NCBI GenBank assembly: GCA_947381875.1
Contig: CANCXY010000023.1
Location: 1 to 20,915, forward strand
From: an uncultured Clostridia bacterium
Lineage (GTDB): Bacteria; Bacillota; Clostridia; Oscillospirales; Ruminococcaceae
Direction of reading: 5' to 3'
DNA length: 20,915 nt
Part shown: positions 12,570 through 20,869 of the stretch, piece by piece
Position numbering within the stretch: position 1 is the first letter of the stretch
Layout of the letters: every line of letters begins with the position of its first letter
Program-made: the position numbers and the translations under genes
The notes under the pieces: model-generated
The model's input: only the letters and a program-made list of their open reading frames with translations
Databases searched by the model: none
What the model was told of the DNA's origin: nothing

Positions 12570-14984
12570 TCAATCGATCTTCAAAATCAATTCCAGCACA
12601 CGCCGCGCGCAGGTTTCCAAGTCCCCGCGCGTGACAAGCCCAAGCTCCATCGCCGCACGCACACGCTCCGGGTATCCGTTTGCCATTTTCAAATCATTCC
12701 CGGCGAGTATCTCTTTATACTGTTCCGCACGGTTCCACCAGTCGGTCATAACTAAGCCAGTATATCCCCACTCCCCGCGCAATATATCTGTCAGCAATTC
12801 GCGGCTTTCCGAAGCGCGTCGACCGTTGATGATGTTATACGCACTCATGATTGCCCACGGCTGCGCCTCCCGGACAATGATCTCAAACGCACGCAGGTAT
12901 ATCTCCCTCAAAGCCCGCTGGGAAACACGGGAATCGCTGTGCTTGCGGTTCGTTTCCTTGTTATTGCAGGCAAAGTGTTTGACAGTCGCCCCGATATGCT
13001 GTGACTGTATCCCCCGCACCATAGCCGCCGCCAATTTCCCCGTGAGCAGCGGGTCCTCCGACCAATACTCAAAATCCCGCCCGCAGAGGGGACTGCGGTG
13101 GAGGTTCACCGCGGGGGCCAGCCAAACGGCGATATTGTTTTCTTTTACTTCTTCGGCTGCCGCCGCGCCCACCGCCGCCGTGAGTTCGCTATTCCATGTG
13201 GCAGCCAGCAGCGTGGCGCAGGGCCATGCCGTAGTAGGTACGCAACAATCCGGGGACAGGCGGAGGCCAGCAGGACCGTCGGCAGTCGTAATATCCGGCA
13301 CGCCGTACTCCGGCAGGTTCCCCAGGCCGAAGGTGTTGGAAACGGATGTATTCGGCTGCCCGCCCAGCAGATGGATCAGGTCATCATCGCTGAGCTGCGC
13401 CATGAAATCGTCTAATGTCATTGTCCCTTCCACCACAGCCGTAAAGGGGCGCGCATCTTTGGCATAGGGGTGTGTCATCCAATAGCGTTCCCGGCCCCGT
13501 ACTGCCGGGATGACCCCTTCCTCGCTGCCGGGGGCAAGACGCGGCAGCGCGTCCTCATTGGGGTCAACGGGCTCACGCGCGGGCAGTTCCTCATAGCTGC
13601 CGTCCGCCAGCAGCCGCTTTGTCAACTGGGACGGGGCCAAGCTGTCGCTCACCTCGCGGACGACCCGCGTGTCCGGCTGTTCGTATCCATAGTCCAGCGG
13701 CTTTGCGTCCCGCACGCAAGTACCAAGATAGAGCGTATAGCGCCCTTCCTCCAATACAAAGGAACAGGGGGCGATTTTTCCCAGATCGTCAAAACTCGCC
13801 ATCTCCGCCACCGGGAAAGAGAGGGCAAGTGTTTCGCTCTCCCCCGGCTGCAAAAGCCCTGTTTTTCCAAAGGCCGCCAGGACGCGGCGCGGCTTTTGAA
13901 GCAGGCCCTGCGGTGCGACGTAATAGAGTTGCATGACCTCTTTACCCGCATACTCACCGGTATTTGTCACACAGACGCGGACACAAATCTCCCCATCCTT
14001 TTCACCGGCCTCCAGTACTTCCCATGCAAAAGATGTATAGGAGAGGCCAAAGCCAAAGGGATAGCACACCTTTTCCGCCACGCCGGGCAGCGTCTCAAAA
14101 TAGCGGTACCCCACATAGATATCCTCGGTATACGCCGCATAATGGGGCGAATCATGGAATCCCTCTGTGGAGGGGTAATCGTCCAGATCCCGCGCGAAGG
14201 TGTCTGGCAGCTTGCCGCAGGGAGTCGCCTTGCCTGTCAGCAGAGCAGCCGCGGCACTGCCGCCCTCCATGCCCCCTTGGTAAGCTAACAGGACAGCCGT
14301 GATCCTGTCGTCCTCACAGAACCACGACACATCCACAACACCGCCCACATTCAGCACCAGCACCACTTTGTCGAAGGCGGCGCACACCTTTTCGATCATG
14401 TCCCGCTCCGCATCGGTGCGGTAGAAATCACCTTTGGGGAAAATGCGCCCGGCAATCTGCGGCATCGTATCTTCCTGCTCCCAGGGATTTTCCTCTCCCC
14501 CGTCATACTCCACATCCGAGCGGTCCCAGCCCTCTCCGGAAAATCGGCTGAGTACAATGACCGCCGTATCTGACGCCTGGCGCGCCTCCGCCACCAGCGC
14601 ATCCGGCAGCTCCGGTTCCGGCATCATACCGGGAAAATCGCCCGCTGCATAGCGTTCTGTCACATAGTCCCGATAATAGTCCGATAGCGGCTCATACAGC
14701 GCAACGGATTCCTGTTTCAACCCATCACACAGATTGCGGATATATGAAGTGAACACATCGCCGCTCCCGCCGCCGCCTTTTACATAATCAAAACTGCCTT
14801 TCCCGAAAAGCGCGACAGGACAGCCAGTTTTCAAAGGGAGCGTTTCTCCCTGGTTTTTCAAAAGCACCATCCCTTCTTCCGCCGCCTTGCGGGACAGGGC
14901 GATATGCGCCGGCCCGGCAGTTACAAAGCCGTCGGGATTCAGCGGCAGGTTTGGCTGGTACAGCGCGCGTATCCATTTTTTCAT
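12570..14984 (-). CDS. Glycoside hydrolase family 3 (beta-glucosidase-like), permuted domain order
   Basis: An 804-residue cytoplasmic enzyme (no signal peptide) that removes terminal beta-linked sugars. ATG at 14984 with AGGGGA 7 nt upstream. The domain order is swapped compared with most GH3 enzymes. The alpha/beta sandwich domain comes first (residues about 30-285: AAEEGMVLLKNQGETLPLK, GKGSFDYVKGGGGSGDV), followed by the fibronectin III-like domain (about 330-440). The TIM-barrel domain comes last (about 530-804), with FGLGNLPEYGVPDITTADGP, ATVKHFACNN, MSAYNIING and GLVMTDWWN. Asp748 in VMTDWW is the expected nucleophile. The permuted order is known from some rumen and gut Firmicutes. Substrate cannot be told from sequence; the nearby xylB suggests plant glycans. 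Confidence 0.92.
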   Translation of the reverse strand: MKKWIRALYQPNLPLNPDGFVTAGPAHIALSRKAAEEGMVLLKNQGETLPLKTGCPVALFGKGSFDYVKGGGGSGDVFTSYIRNLCDGLKQESVALYEPLSDYYRDYVTERYAAGDFPGMMPEPELPDALVAEARQASDTAVIVLSRFSGEGWDRSDVEYDGGEENPWEQEDTMPQIAGRIFPKGDFYRTDAERDMIEKVCAAFDKVVLVLNVGGVVDVSWFCEDDRITAVLLAYQGGMEGGSAAAALLTGKATPCGKLPDTFARDLDDYPSTEGFHDSPHYAAYTEDIYVGYRYFETLPGVAEKVCYPFGFGLSYTSFAWEVLEAGEKDGEICVRVCVTNTGEYAGKEVMQLYYVAPQGLLQKPRRVLAAFGKTGLLQPGESETLALSFPVAEMASFDDLGKIAPCSFVLEEGRYTLYLGTCVRDAKPLDYGYEQPDTRVVREVSDSLAPSQLTKRLLADGSYEELPAREPVDPNEDALPRLAPGSEEGVIPAVRGRERYWMTHPYAKDARPFTAVVEGTMTLDDFMAQLSDDDLIHLLGGQPNTSVSNTFGLGNLPEYGVPDITTADGPAGLRLSPDCCVPTTAWPCATLLAATWNSELTAAVGAAAAEEVKENNIAVWLAPAVNLHRSPLCGRDFEYWSEDPLLTGKLAAAMVRGIQSQHIGATVKHFACNNKETNRKHSDSRVSQRALREIYLRAFEIIVREAQPWAIMSAYNIINGRRASESRELLTDILRGEWGYTGLVMTDWWNRAEQYKEILAGNDLKMANGYPERVRAAMELGLVTRGDLETCARRVLELILKID

Positions 14985-15153
14985 AACAAATTCCCCTATC
15001 GGCCGATGCGCGGCCCGCGCAAACGGGGGCGAACAGGCGCAGGCAAACGGCCGCCTTTCTTATAAAATTCTATGGAAGGAAAAATATACTGCTCAGAGCT
15101 TTTTTCAGGACTGCATGTAAAAGGGTAGGATTGACACAATTATCCATGTGCCT

Positions 15154-15182
15154 ATGATACCACACACCCGTTTTCTGCGCAA
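15154..15182 (-). promoter_or_regulatory. Possible promoter of the GH3 gene
   Basis: On the minus strand TTGCGC (15182-15177), 17-bp spacer, TATCAT (15159-15154). It would give a leader of about 160 nt. It sits directly after the MATE stop codon, and the stretch 14985-15185 holds no gene. Confidence 0.4.
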
Positions 15183-15185
15183 GCC

Positions 15186-16562
15186 CTACTTCTCAAACCC
15201 ATGCACCCAATCGGAACGCAGGTAGTATATCAGGTAAATCACCGAGCTGATGCCCCATGTGAGCGGATAGGCCCAGTAAATATAGCCGATCTCATTCGTC
15301 AGGTGCATCACGATCATAATATACAGGATACGGATCACGCACCACACCGACAGCATCACGCACATGGGCACAAACGCCTTGCCCGCGCCCCGGCACACCG
15401 CCGCCACAGAATGCGAGAACGCCAGCAGGCAGTAGAACAGGGCGACCGTGCGGGCCTGCCGCACGCCCAATTCGACCACACCCGGCGTCTGGTCGAACAG
15501 GCCAATCAGCTGCGGCGCGAAAAGATAACAGCACACGCCGATCAGTTCCGCCAAAACCACCGCCGCCAAAATGCTGAAACGTGCCCCCTGCCGGGCGCGG
15601 TCATACTGCTTTGCGCCGAGGTTCTGGCTGATAAACGTCGTACTCGCCATATTGAAACTGGTGATGGGCAAAAAGCCGAAGCCTTCAATTTTGGCATGCG
15701 TACCGTAAGCCGCCATCGCCAGCCTGCCAAAGGAGTTGATCTGCGACTGCACGATCACATTGGCAAAGGAGATCACTGAGTTCTGAACCCCGGAGGGCAG
15801 GCCGTACCGGACGATTTCCGAGAGCATATCACGGTGGAAACGGATCTTTTTCCATTCCACCGTATACAGGTTCCCCTTGCGCAGCAGATACCGCATGCAC
15901 AAAACCACACTGGCCGCCTGCGACAGCACGGTAGCCACCGCCGCCGACCACACGCCCCAATGGAACCCCGCCAAAAACAACACGTCGAGCGCAATGTTCA
16001 GCAGCGAGGAAAAAATCAGGTAGTACAATGGGCTGCGGCTGTCGCCCAGCGCGTTGATGATGCTGCGGCAGATATTGTACAGCACCAGCGCCAGCGAGCC
16101 GAGGAAATAATACCGGAAATATTCCACGGCCAGCGGCATCACCTGCGGGTCCGTCTGCATCCAGCGGAGCATCGTGGGCGTGAACGTGACGCCGACCCCT
16201 GTCAGCAGCACGCCGCTGACAATGCCAAAGGCCAGCACCGTATGAATCGCGCGGGACACTGCGTCCGCTTTCCCCGCGCCGAAATAGCGGGAGATCACAA
16301 CGCCCCCGCCCATCGCCACACCCATGAAAAAGCTGATCATCAAAAAGATCAGCGTGCCGGAGGATGTTACCGCCGCCAGCGCGTCCGTGCCAAGACACCG
16401 GCCAACGATAAAAGCGTCCGCCGTGTTATATAGCTGCTGGAACAGTTGGCTCAAAAGTACCGGCAGCGCAAACCCGATCATCAGCGTGTACGGGTTCCCC
16501 TTTGTCATATCCCGCACGCCCGCTGTCTGGTGGCCGTGCATAAAACCATGTACTGTGTGCAT
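15186..16562 (-). CDS. MATE-family multidrug/metabolite exporter
   Basis: A 458-residue integral membrane antiporter with about 12 predicted spans, the normal MATE length. It expels organic cations or metabolites in exchange for sodium ions or protons. ATG at 16562 with GGGAGG about 10 nt upstream. The MatE signature is clear in both halves: PVLLSQLFQQLYNTADAFIV, then GTDALAAVTSSGTLIFLMIS in the first, and GLPSGVQNSVISFANVIVQS with INSFGRLAMAAYGTHAKIEG in the second. The short cytoplasmic start (MHTVHGFMHGHQTAGVRDMTKGNP in two parts: MHTVHGFMHGHQ, TAGVRDMTKGNP) is usual for the DinF/NorM-like bacterial branch. Substrate unknown. It has its own promoter and structured leader at 16563-16821. 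Confidence 0.92.
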   Translation of the reverse strand: MHTVHGFMHGHQTAGVRDMTKGNPYTLMIGFALPVLLSQLFQQLYNTADAFIVGRCLGTDALAAVTSSGTLIFLMISFFMGVAMGGGVVISRYFGAGKADAVSRAIHTVLAFGIVSGVLLTGVGVTFTPTMLRWMQTDPQVMPLAVEYFRYYFLGSLALVLYNICRSIINALGDSRSPLYYLIFSSLLNIALDVLFLAGFHWGVWSAAVATVLSQAASVVLCMRYLLRKGNLYTVEWKKIRFHRDMLSEIVRYGLPSGVQNSVISFANVIVQSQINSFGRLAMAAYGTHAKIEGFGFLPITSFNMASTTFISQNLGAKQYDRARQGARFSILAAVVLAELIGVCCYLFAPQLIGLFDQTPGVVELGVRQARTVALFYCLLAFSHSVAAVCRGAGKAFVPMCVMLSVWCVIRILYIMIVMHLTNEIGYIYWAYPLTWGISSVIYLIYYLRSDWVHGFEK

Positions 16563-16602
16563 GTTTCTTTTTCCTCCCGATCCTTTCTTTTTTCAAACAG
16601 CG

Positions 16603-16694
16603 GGGAGTATCCAAGCCGCAGAGATACTTTCCATTGTATTTCCCCGCCCTGCGGGCGGGGAAATACACAAAAACGCTTTGTTTTAGCCACTCCC
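16603..16694. repeat. 92-bp nested palindromic repeat, second copy
   Basis: The core is a perfect 13-bp inverted repeat, TATTTCCCCGCCC (16637-16649) and 16653-16665, around a TGC loop. Outer arms are weaker (GGGAGT at 16603-16608, ACTCCC at 16689-16694). The core and its right flank (CAAAA followed by TTTGTTTT) resemble the element at 1113-1208. It lies within the MATE leader. A third, degenerate trace shares GGGGAAACATC at 16866-16876 with the first copy. Confidence 0.6.
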
Positions 16695-16703
16695 AAACAG
16701 TAC

Positions 16704-16741
16704 AAAAAATAATCAAAACACAAAGGCGTGTGTTTTGATTA
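16704..16741 (-). terminator. Strong terminator hairpin in the MATE leader
   Basis: TAATCAAAACACA (16710-16722) and its exact complement (16729-16741) form a 13-bp stem with a 6-nt loop. On the minus strand it is followed by six Ts (16709-16704). It lies between the MATE promoter and the MATE start codon, so it would end the transcript early unless bypassed. Confidence 0.7.
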
Positions 16742-16792
16742 GACAAGAATACCATGCGGCAGCCCCTTCCGGGCCACCGCTTCCCCTTTTTT

Positions 16793-16821
16793 ATTTTACC
16801 TTTTTTGTAAAGGTTTGTCAA
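16793..16821 (-). promoter_or_regulatory. Consensus promoter reading toward the MATE gene
   Basis: On the minus strand TTGACA (16821-16816), a 17-bp spacer and TAAAAT (16798-16793). The transcript would begin near 16786, about 225 nt before the MATE ATG, and meet a GC-rich hairpin (about 16754-16778) and then the terminator at 16704-16741. Confidence 0.7.
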
Positions 16822-16898
16822 ATTTTTTGAGAGCGGAAGTTTCCTTATTTCCTTGCCTTTCGGATGGGGAAACATCGCCGTTTTTTCTCTGGCATATA

Positions 16899-16928
16899 TT
16901 GACAGGCTTCGCGGGGTTGTGGTAGGAT
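16899..16928 (+). promoter_or_regulatory. Promoter of the xylB operon
   Basis: TTGACA (16899-16904), 18-bp spacer, TAGGAT (16923-16928), about 32 bp before the xylB ATG. No clear operator dyad is visible around it. Confidence 0.6.
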
Positions 16929-16960
16929 AAACATATCATCTTTATTCAGGGAGGCAGACT

Positions 16961-18436
16961 ATGCTTTATATCGGCATTGACCTTGGCACTTCGGCGGCAA
17001 AGCTGCTTTTGGTAGATGGGGACGGGAAAATCCTAAATACCGTCACCAAAGAATATCCGCTGTATTTCCCAAAACCCGGATGGTCGGAACAGGATCCGGC
17101 TGACTGGAAAAAGGCTGTGTGGGAGGGCATCCCCGCGCTGCTCACCGGCTTTGACGCGGGCGACGTGGCGGGCATCGGCTGCGGCGGGCAGATGCACGGC
17201 CTTGTCGCGCTGGACGCGGCGGATGCCGTTGTGCGCCCCGCCATCCTGTGGAACGACGGCCGCACCGCCAAACAGGTAGCGTACCTGAACGACGAAATTG
17301 GCCGCAGGACACTCAGCCAGTACACCGCCAATATCGCTTTCGCGGGCTTTACCGCGCCGAAGCTCCTGTGGATACGGGAAAATGAGCCGGAAAATTTTGC
17401 GCGCATTCAAAAAATCATGCTGCCTAAGGACTATATCAACTACTGCCTGACGGGCGTACACTGCACCGACTTCTCCGACGCCTCCGGCATGCTGCTGCTT
17501 GATGTGGAACACAAGTGCTGGTCGAAAGAAATGATGGCGCTCTGCGGCGTGACAGAAAGCCAGCTCCCGCGCCTGTATGAGAGCTGGCAGAGCGTCGGCA
17601 CACTGACGCCGGAGGCGGCAAAGGCACTGGGCCTGCCGGAGGGCGTTATCGTATGCGCGGGCGCGGGCGACAACGCGGCGGCGGCTGTCGGCACGGGCAC
17701 TGTGGGCGACGGGCGGTGCAATATCAGCCTGGGCACTTCGGGCACCATCTTCATCTCGTCGGAGCGGTTCGGCGTCGACGACTCCAACGGCCTGCACGCG
17801 TTTGCCCACGCGGACGGCGGGTGGCACCTCATGGGGTGCATGCTGAGCGCCGCCTCGTGCAACAAATGGTGGCAGGACGATATCCTCGGCACACAGGATT
17901 ACGCAGGCGAACAGGCAAAGATCCTGCCGGAGAAATTAGGCGAAAACCATATCTTTTTCCTGCCGTACCTGATGGGCGAGCGCAGCCCCATCAACGACAC
18001 CAACGCGCGCGGCACATTTATCGGCCTCACAATGGATACCACACGCGCCGATATGACACAGGCCATGTTAGAGGGCGTGGCGTTTGCCATCCGCGATTCC
18101 TTTGAAGTGGCAAAGGGGTTGGACGTGGCGGTCCCGCGCTCCAATATCTGCGGCGGGGGCAGCAAAAGCCCGCTGTGGCGGCAGATCGTAGCGAATGTGT
18201 TAGGCGTGCCGCTGGATATCGTGGAGACAAGCGAGGGGCCGGGGTACGGCGGCGCGCTGCTGGCAATGGTGTCCTGCGGCGCGTATCCGTCGGTAGCCGA
18301 CGCGTGCGCCGCATTGGTGCATATCAAGGATACGGTGGAGCCGGACGCGGCGCTCACCGCGAAATATGAGGCGCGGTATCAGCAGTTCCGGCAGATTTAT
18401 CCGGCCTGCAAAGAATTGTTCGCGCGATTGGCATAG
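16961..18436 (+). CDS. xylB: Xylulokinase
   Basis: A 491-residue FGGY-family sugar kinase that phosphorylates D-xylulose to xylulose 5-phosphate in the cytoplasm, feeding the pentose phosphate pathway. ATG at 16961 with AGGGAGG 6 nt upstream. Residues 4-15 (IGIDLGTSAAK) form the phosphate-binding loop. GCGGQMHGLV (about 73-82) carries the Met-His substrate motif typical of XylB, and PAILWNDGRTAKQ follows. CAGAGDNAAAAVGTG holds the catalytic base Asp237. The adenosine motif ICGGGSKSPLWRQIVANVLG lies near 405, and the length is the usual one. First gene of a plus-strand operon; the next gene starts 16 bp after its stop. Related kinases for other ketoses cannot be fully excluded. Confidence 0.93.
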   Translation: MLYIGIDLGTSAAKLLLVDGDGKILNTVTKEYPLYFPKPGWSEQDPADWKKAVWEGIPALLTGFDAGDVAGIGCGGQMHGLVALDAADAVVRPAILWNDGRTAKQVAYLNDEIGRRTLSQYTANIAFAGFTAPKLLWIRENEPENFARIQKIMLPKDYINYCLTGVHCTDFSDASGMLLLDVEHKCWSKEMMALCGVTESQLPRLYESWQSVGTLTPEAAKALGLPEGVIVCAGAGDNAAAAVGTGTVGDGRCNISLGTSGTIFISSERFGVDDSNGLHAFAHADGGWHLMGCMLSAASCNKWWQDDILGTQDYAGEQAKILPEKLGENHIFFLPYLMGERSPINDTNARGTFIGLTMDTTRADMTQAMLEGVAFAIRDSFEVAKGLDVAVPRSNICGGGSKSPLWRQIVANVLGVPLDIVETSEGPGYGGALLAMVSCGAYPSVADACAALVHIKDTVEPDAALTAKYEARYQQFRQIYPACKELFARLA

Positions 18437-18452
18437 GAGAATACAAATAAAC

Positions 18453-19526
18453 ATGAAAAAAATCCTGGAACATCAAGTGCCCTTTCCGATAGACGCGGAA
18501 TCGGATAACTTTACCTCGGCGCTTGCCTCCGCACTGGTGATCGCACGCGGATATACGGAAGAAACGCCCTATTGGTGTACACAGAACCGCCGCTATTGCG
18601 TCCATTGCCGCCCCTGCGGCGATCATCCGCTGGAACGCCATCAAACGTCCATCTATCATTGCCTTTTGATCGCATCGACACTGGCGTTTGGTTTCGATTA
18701 TCCGTGGGATGACACCGTGGACCCCCATACCTTGCCGGGATTTTCCAGCCGCTGGCGCTGGGATAACGCCTTTGTCGACACACTGGCGCGGTTTGCGGGA
18801 TTTTCCTATCTGCGATTTGACGGCGCAAGCGCGCAGGAAGATGTAGTTTCCACTATAAAAAGTTCTCTACATGCTGGTTTCCCAACCCTGCTGCGGTTCA
18901 AAAATAAAATGGAATGGAGCCTTATCGTGGGCTATGGCGCAGATACTGTATATTGCTTAGATTCACAGTTCTATGCGCTGCCCGAAAACTGGCTTTCCCT
19001 GCTGGACGACGCCATTGTCCTCACGGGCAATACCGCCCCTGCTATGTCCTATAAAGAGCTTTTAGAACGCATTGTATCCGCTCTGTCCTATCGGGAGCAT
19101 GCGGCACTTGAAAGCGTGATCATGGATACGCTCGGCCATGTGACGGCGGAAAACGCTATGGATACCGCCGGTATGATGTGCGCTATCAACAGTGTGCTGA
19201 TTGAGGCAAGGTGGCATGCCGCGGAAGCGTTTCTCGGCGCTGACAACCTGCTGCACAATATCTGTACAAATCAGGAAATCCATGACCGGCTGAAAGACAC
19301 TCTTTTCGCCCGGTATACTATGGATGACAATGATGAGACACACGGTATCGGATGGAAGATATGGGGCGCGCTTGGCGTTGGCCCCAAGACGGGATATAAC
19401 ATAACCCCGCAGTCCGCAGATTTGATTTTACAACCGGAAACACAGGAAACGCTGAAACGCCTGTTTGCGAAGGTGTTTGAAAACGACCGCGCCGTATGCG
19501 CCGAAATCCAGGCTTGCCTGGAATAA
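18453..19526 (+). CDS. Unrecognised 357-residue protein in the xylB operon
   Basis: I do not recognise this protein firmly. ATG at 18453 has AGGAGA about 12 nt upstream; the open frame extends back into xylB but has no better start. No signal peptide or membrane span is seen, so it should be cytoplasmic. The N-terminus has a cysteine cluster (YWCTQNRRYCVHCRPCG, residues about 40-56), followed by H-x(10)-C in a helical stretch (RHQTSIYHCLLIASTLAFGF). A central strand region (GFPTLLRFKNKMEWSLIVGY, then GADTVYCLD) resembles the substrate-strand layout of C39/BtrH-like papain-fold proteins. The C-terminal 150 residues are helical. A peptidase- or acyltransferase-like fold is a weak inference. Co-transcription with xylB and a DUF4867 gene suggests a link to sugar metabolism, or that it was inserted there. 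Confidence 0.7.
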   Translation: MKKILEHQVPFPIDAESDNFTSALASALVIARGYTEETPYWCTQNRRYCVHCRPCGDHPLERHQTSIYHCLLIASTLAFGFDYPWDDTVDPHTLPGFSSRWRWDNAFVDTLARFAGFSYLRFDGASAQEDVVSTIKSSLHAGFPTLLRFKNKMEWSLIVGYGADTVYCLDSQFYALPENWLSLLDDAIVLTGNTAPAMSYKELLERIVSALSYREHAALESVIMDTLGHVTAENAMDTAGMMCAINSVLIEARWHAAEAFLGADNLLHNICTNQEIHDRLKDTLFARYTMDDNDETHGIGWKIWGALGVGPKTGYNITPQSADLILQPETQETLKRLFAKVFENDRAVCAEIQACLE

Positions 19527-19541
19527 TTCTAATATACCAAC

Positions 19542-19619
19542 GTTAAGCCGGACGCGGCGTATTACGAACAGGCCGGGCAGGTCTCCCCGGCCTGTGAAGA
19601 AACGATCCGGGCGATTCTT
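19542..19619 (+). pseudogene. Remnant resembling a xylulokinase C-terminus
   Basis: Reads VKPDAAYYEQ, AGQVSPACEE, TIRAIL in one frame without a start codon. It lines up with the end of the xylB product here (VEPDAALTAKYEARYQQF, then IYPACKELFARL). AGCCGGACGCGGCG is shared exactly (19546-19559) with xylB near 18341. It lies just before the DUF4867 ribosome binding site, as the real xylB end lies before the 357-residue gene. It is probably a leftover of a duplication or replacement, though the stretch is short. Confidence 0.45.
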
Positions 19620-19635
19620 ATCAGGAGGAATACAG

Positions 19636-20274
19636 ATGAAAATTTATTCAGTGACCGACCCCGCATTTAAGGCTTATGGGCAGATCGTGGAGGGGCTTTC
19701 CGACGCGGCGGGCCAAATTGTGCAGGCGCTGGCGTCTACCCCGCTGCCGGAGGGCACAGACTATGTGCCCTCCGACCCCGTTTTGCAGCAGCTCCCCGCC
19801 GCCGCTCAGATTTCCGACCACTGTTTCGGCGGCATGCCGGTACAGTTTGGCTGGTGCAATGGGCACAATACAAAGCTGAATTGCCTGGAATACCACCGGG
19901 ACAGCGAATTTAACCTTGGGACAGAAGATTTTATCCTGCTGCTTGCCAAACAGGAGGAAATTGAAAACAGGCTGTTGGATACGGCGAAGGTCAAAGCCTT
20001 CCGCGTGCCCGCCGGGGTACTGGTGGAGGTGTTCGCGACAACGCTGCACTACGCGCCCTGCCACTGCGACGCCGCCAAAGGTTTCCGCGTACTGGTAGCG
20101 CTGCCGTGGGGCACCAACACCGAGCGCCCTGTGATGGAATCCCGGACGCCGGAGGACGCGCTGCTGACAGCCCGCAACAAGTGGCTTCTGGCGCACCCGG
20201 AATCGAACGAGGCGAAAAACGGCGCAAAGATAGGGCTTACCGGGGAAAATATTGATATCGCCGCGCTTTTGTAA
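19636..20274 (+). CDS. DUF4867-family protein
   Basis: A 212-residue cytoplasmic protein. ATG at 19636 with AGGAGG 7 nt upstream. The sequence MKIYSVTDPAFKAYGQIVEG at the start, the FGGMPVQFGWCNGHNTKLNC and LEYHRDSEFNLGTEDFILLL region, then VKAFRVPAGVLVEVFATTLH and YAPCHC, fits DUF4867. The pattern of strands with conserved His/Glu (EYHRDSE, TTLHYAPCH) suggests a cupin-like, metal-binding beta barrel. The family is found beside sugar kinases and isomerases in Firmicutes and is thought to act in carbohydrate metabolism, but no reaction is established to my knowledge. It is the last gene of the operon, ended by the terminator at 20291-20324. Confidence 0.8.
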   Translation: MKIYSVTDPAFKAYGQIVEGLSDAAGQIVQALASTPLPEGTDYVPSDPVLQQLPAAAQISDHCFGGMPVQFGWCNGHNTKLNCLEYHRDSEFNLGTEDFILLLAKQEEIENRLLDTAKVKAFRVPAGVLVEVFATTLHYAPCHCDAAKGFRVLVALPWGTNTERPVMESRTPEDALLTARNKWLLAHPESNEAKNGAKIGLTGENIDIAALL

Positions 20275-20290
20275 AAGCTGCTCAACAAGA

Positions 20291-20324
20291 TGCCGCACGG
20301 GGTTTCCCTGTGCGGCACTTTTTT
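20291..20324 (+). terminator. Terminator of the xylB operon
   Basis: TGCCGCACGGG (20291-20301), 5-nt loop, CCTGTGCGGCA (20307-20317), then CTTTTTT. An 11-bp stem with one G-U pair, 17 bp after the DUF4867 stop. Confidence 0.9.
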
Positions 20325-20358
20325 AGAAATATGGGATTATCAGAGCGGGAAAACATTA

Positions 20359-20869
20359 TCAATTTTCCACTGCCGCATTGGATTCTCTTTCAAGGACTGC
20401 AAAAACTTTTTTGGAGTACAGGGAAATCAGCGCGGACAGAATCGCGGCTCCCACCATTACAAAATATGGCTTTTCCGCAAAGGCATCAAACAGCACTCCA
20501 TATATCGCCTGCCCTACAGGCTGGGAGCAACTGGAAACGGCTATCAGCACAGCCATAATCTTCCCAAGAAGGTTCGGCGGGGTCTGCTGCTGTACAGCTG
20601 TCATCAGCGAGACGCTGAACATCGTAGAGGCGCACATCGCACCGAAACTGACTGCGGTCAGGAGGGTGTAGCCAACATTGCGCGGTATCGCATCCAGTAC
20701 GGCAATCCCCATGAAAAGCGCCGCCAGTGAGCATATAAGTAAAATGACATATCCATTTTTCAGCCGCATTTTTCCCGCCGCCGCGCCCGCGACAATTCCT
20801 CCCGCAAGCCCTCCGAGGCCCATCGCTCCCTGCGTTATCCCAAGAGCGGTATCGGACATACCCAAAATC
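20359..20869 (-). CDS. Major facilitator superfamily transporter, 3' part only
   Basis: The last about 170 residues of a membrane transporter, cut by the contig end. About five hydrophobic segments are visible: GITQGAMGLGGLAGGIVAGA; YVILLICSLAALFMGIAVLD; NVGYTLLTAVSFGAMCASTM; NLLGKIMAVLIAVSSCSQPV; PYFVMVGAAILSALISLYS. These correspond to the C-terminal half of a 12-span MFS protein similar to macrolide-efflux-like exporters; MTAVQQQTPPNLLGKIMAV matches the loop 10-11 style of that group. Substrate unknown. An apparent N-terminus MSVRDWSSDVCSSDL, read through to 20913, is translated adapter and is not part of the protein. Confidence 0.8.

Noticed and set aside
12631..14288. Two long plus-strand open frames
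   Set aside because: They are antisense to the GH3 gene, which has full domain and catalytic motif support.
16637..16665. TTTCCCC-type palindromes as CRISPR repeats
   Set aside because: The copies are thousands of bases apart, with no regular spacers and no cas genes in the window.
16426..16875. A 149-codon minus-strand frame spanning the MATE leader and start
   Set aside because: It translates hairpins and a terminator, has no convincing ribosome binding site and overlaps the MATE start in another frame.
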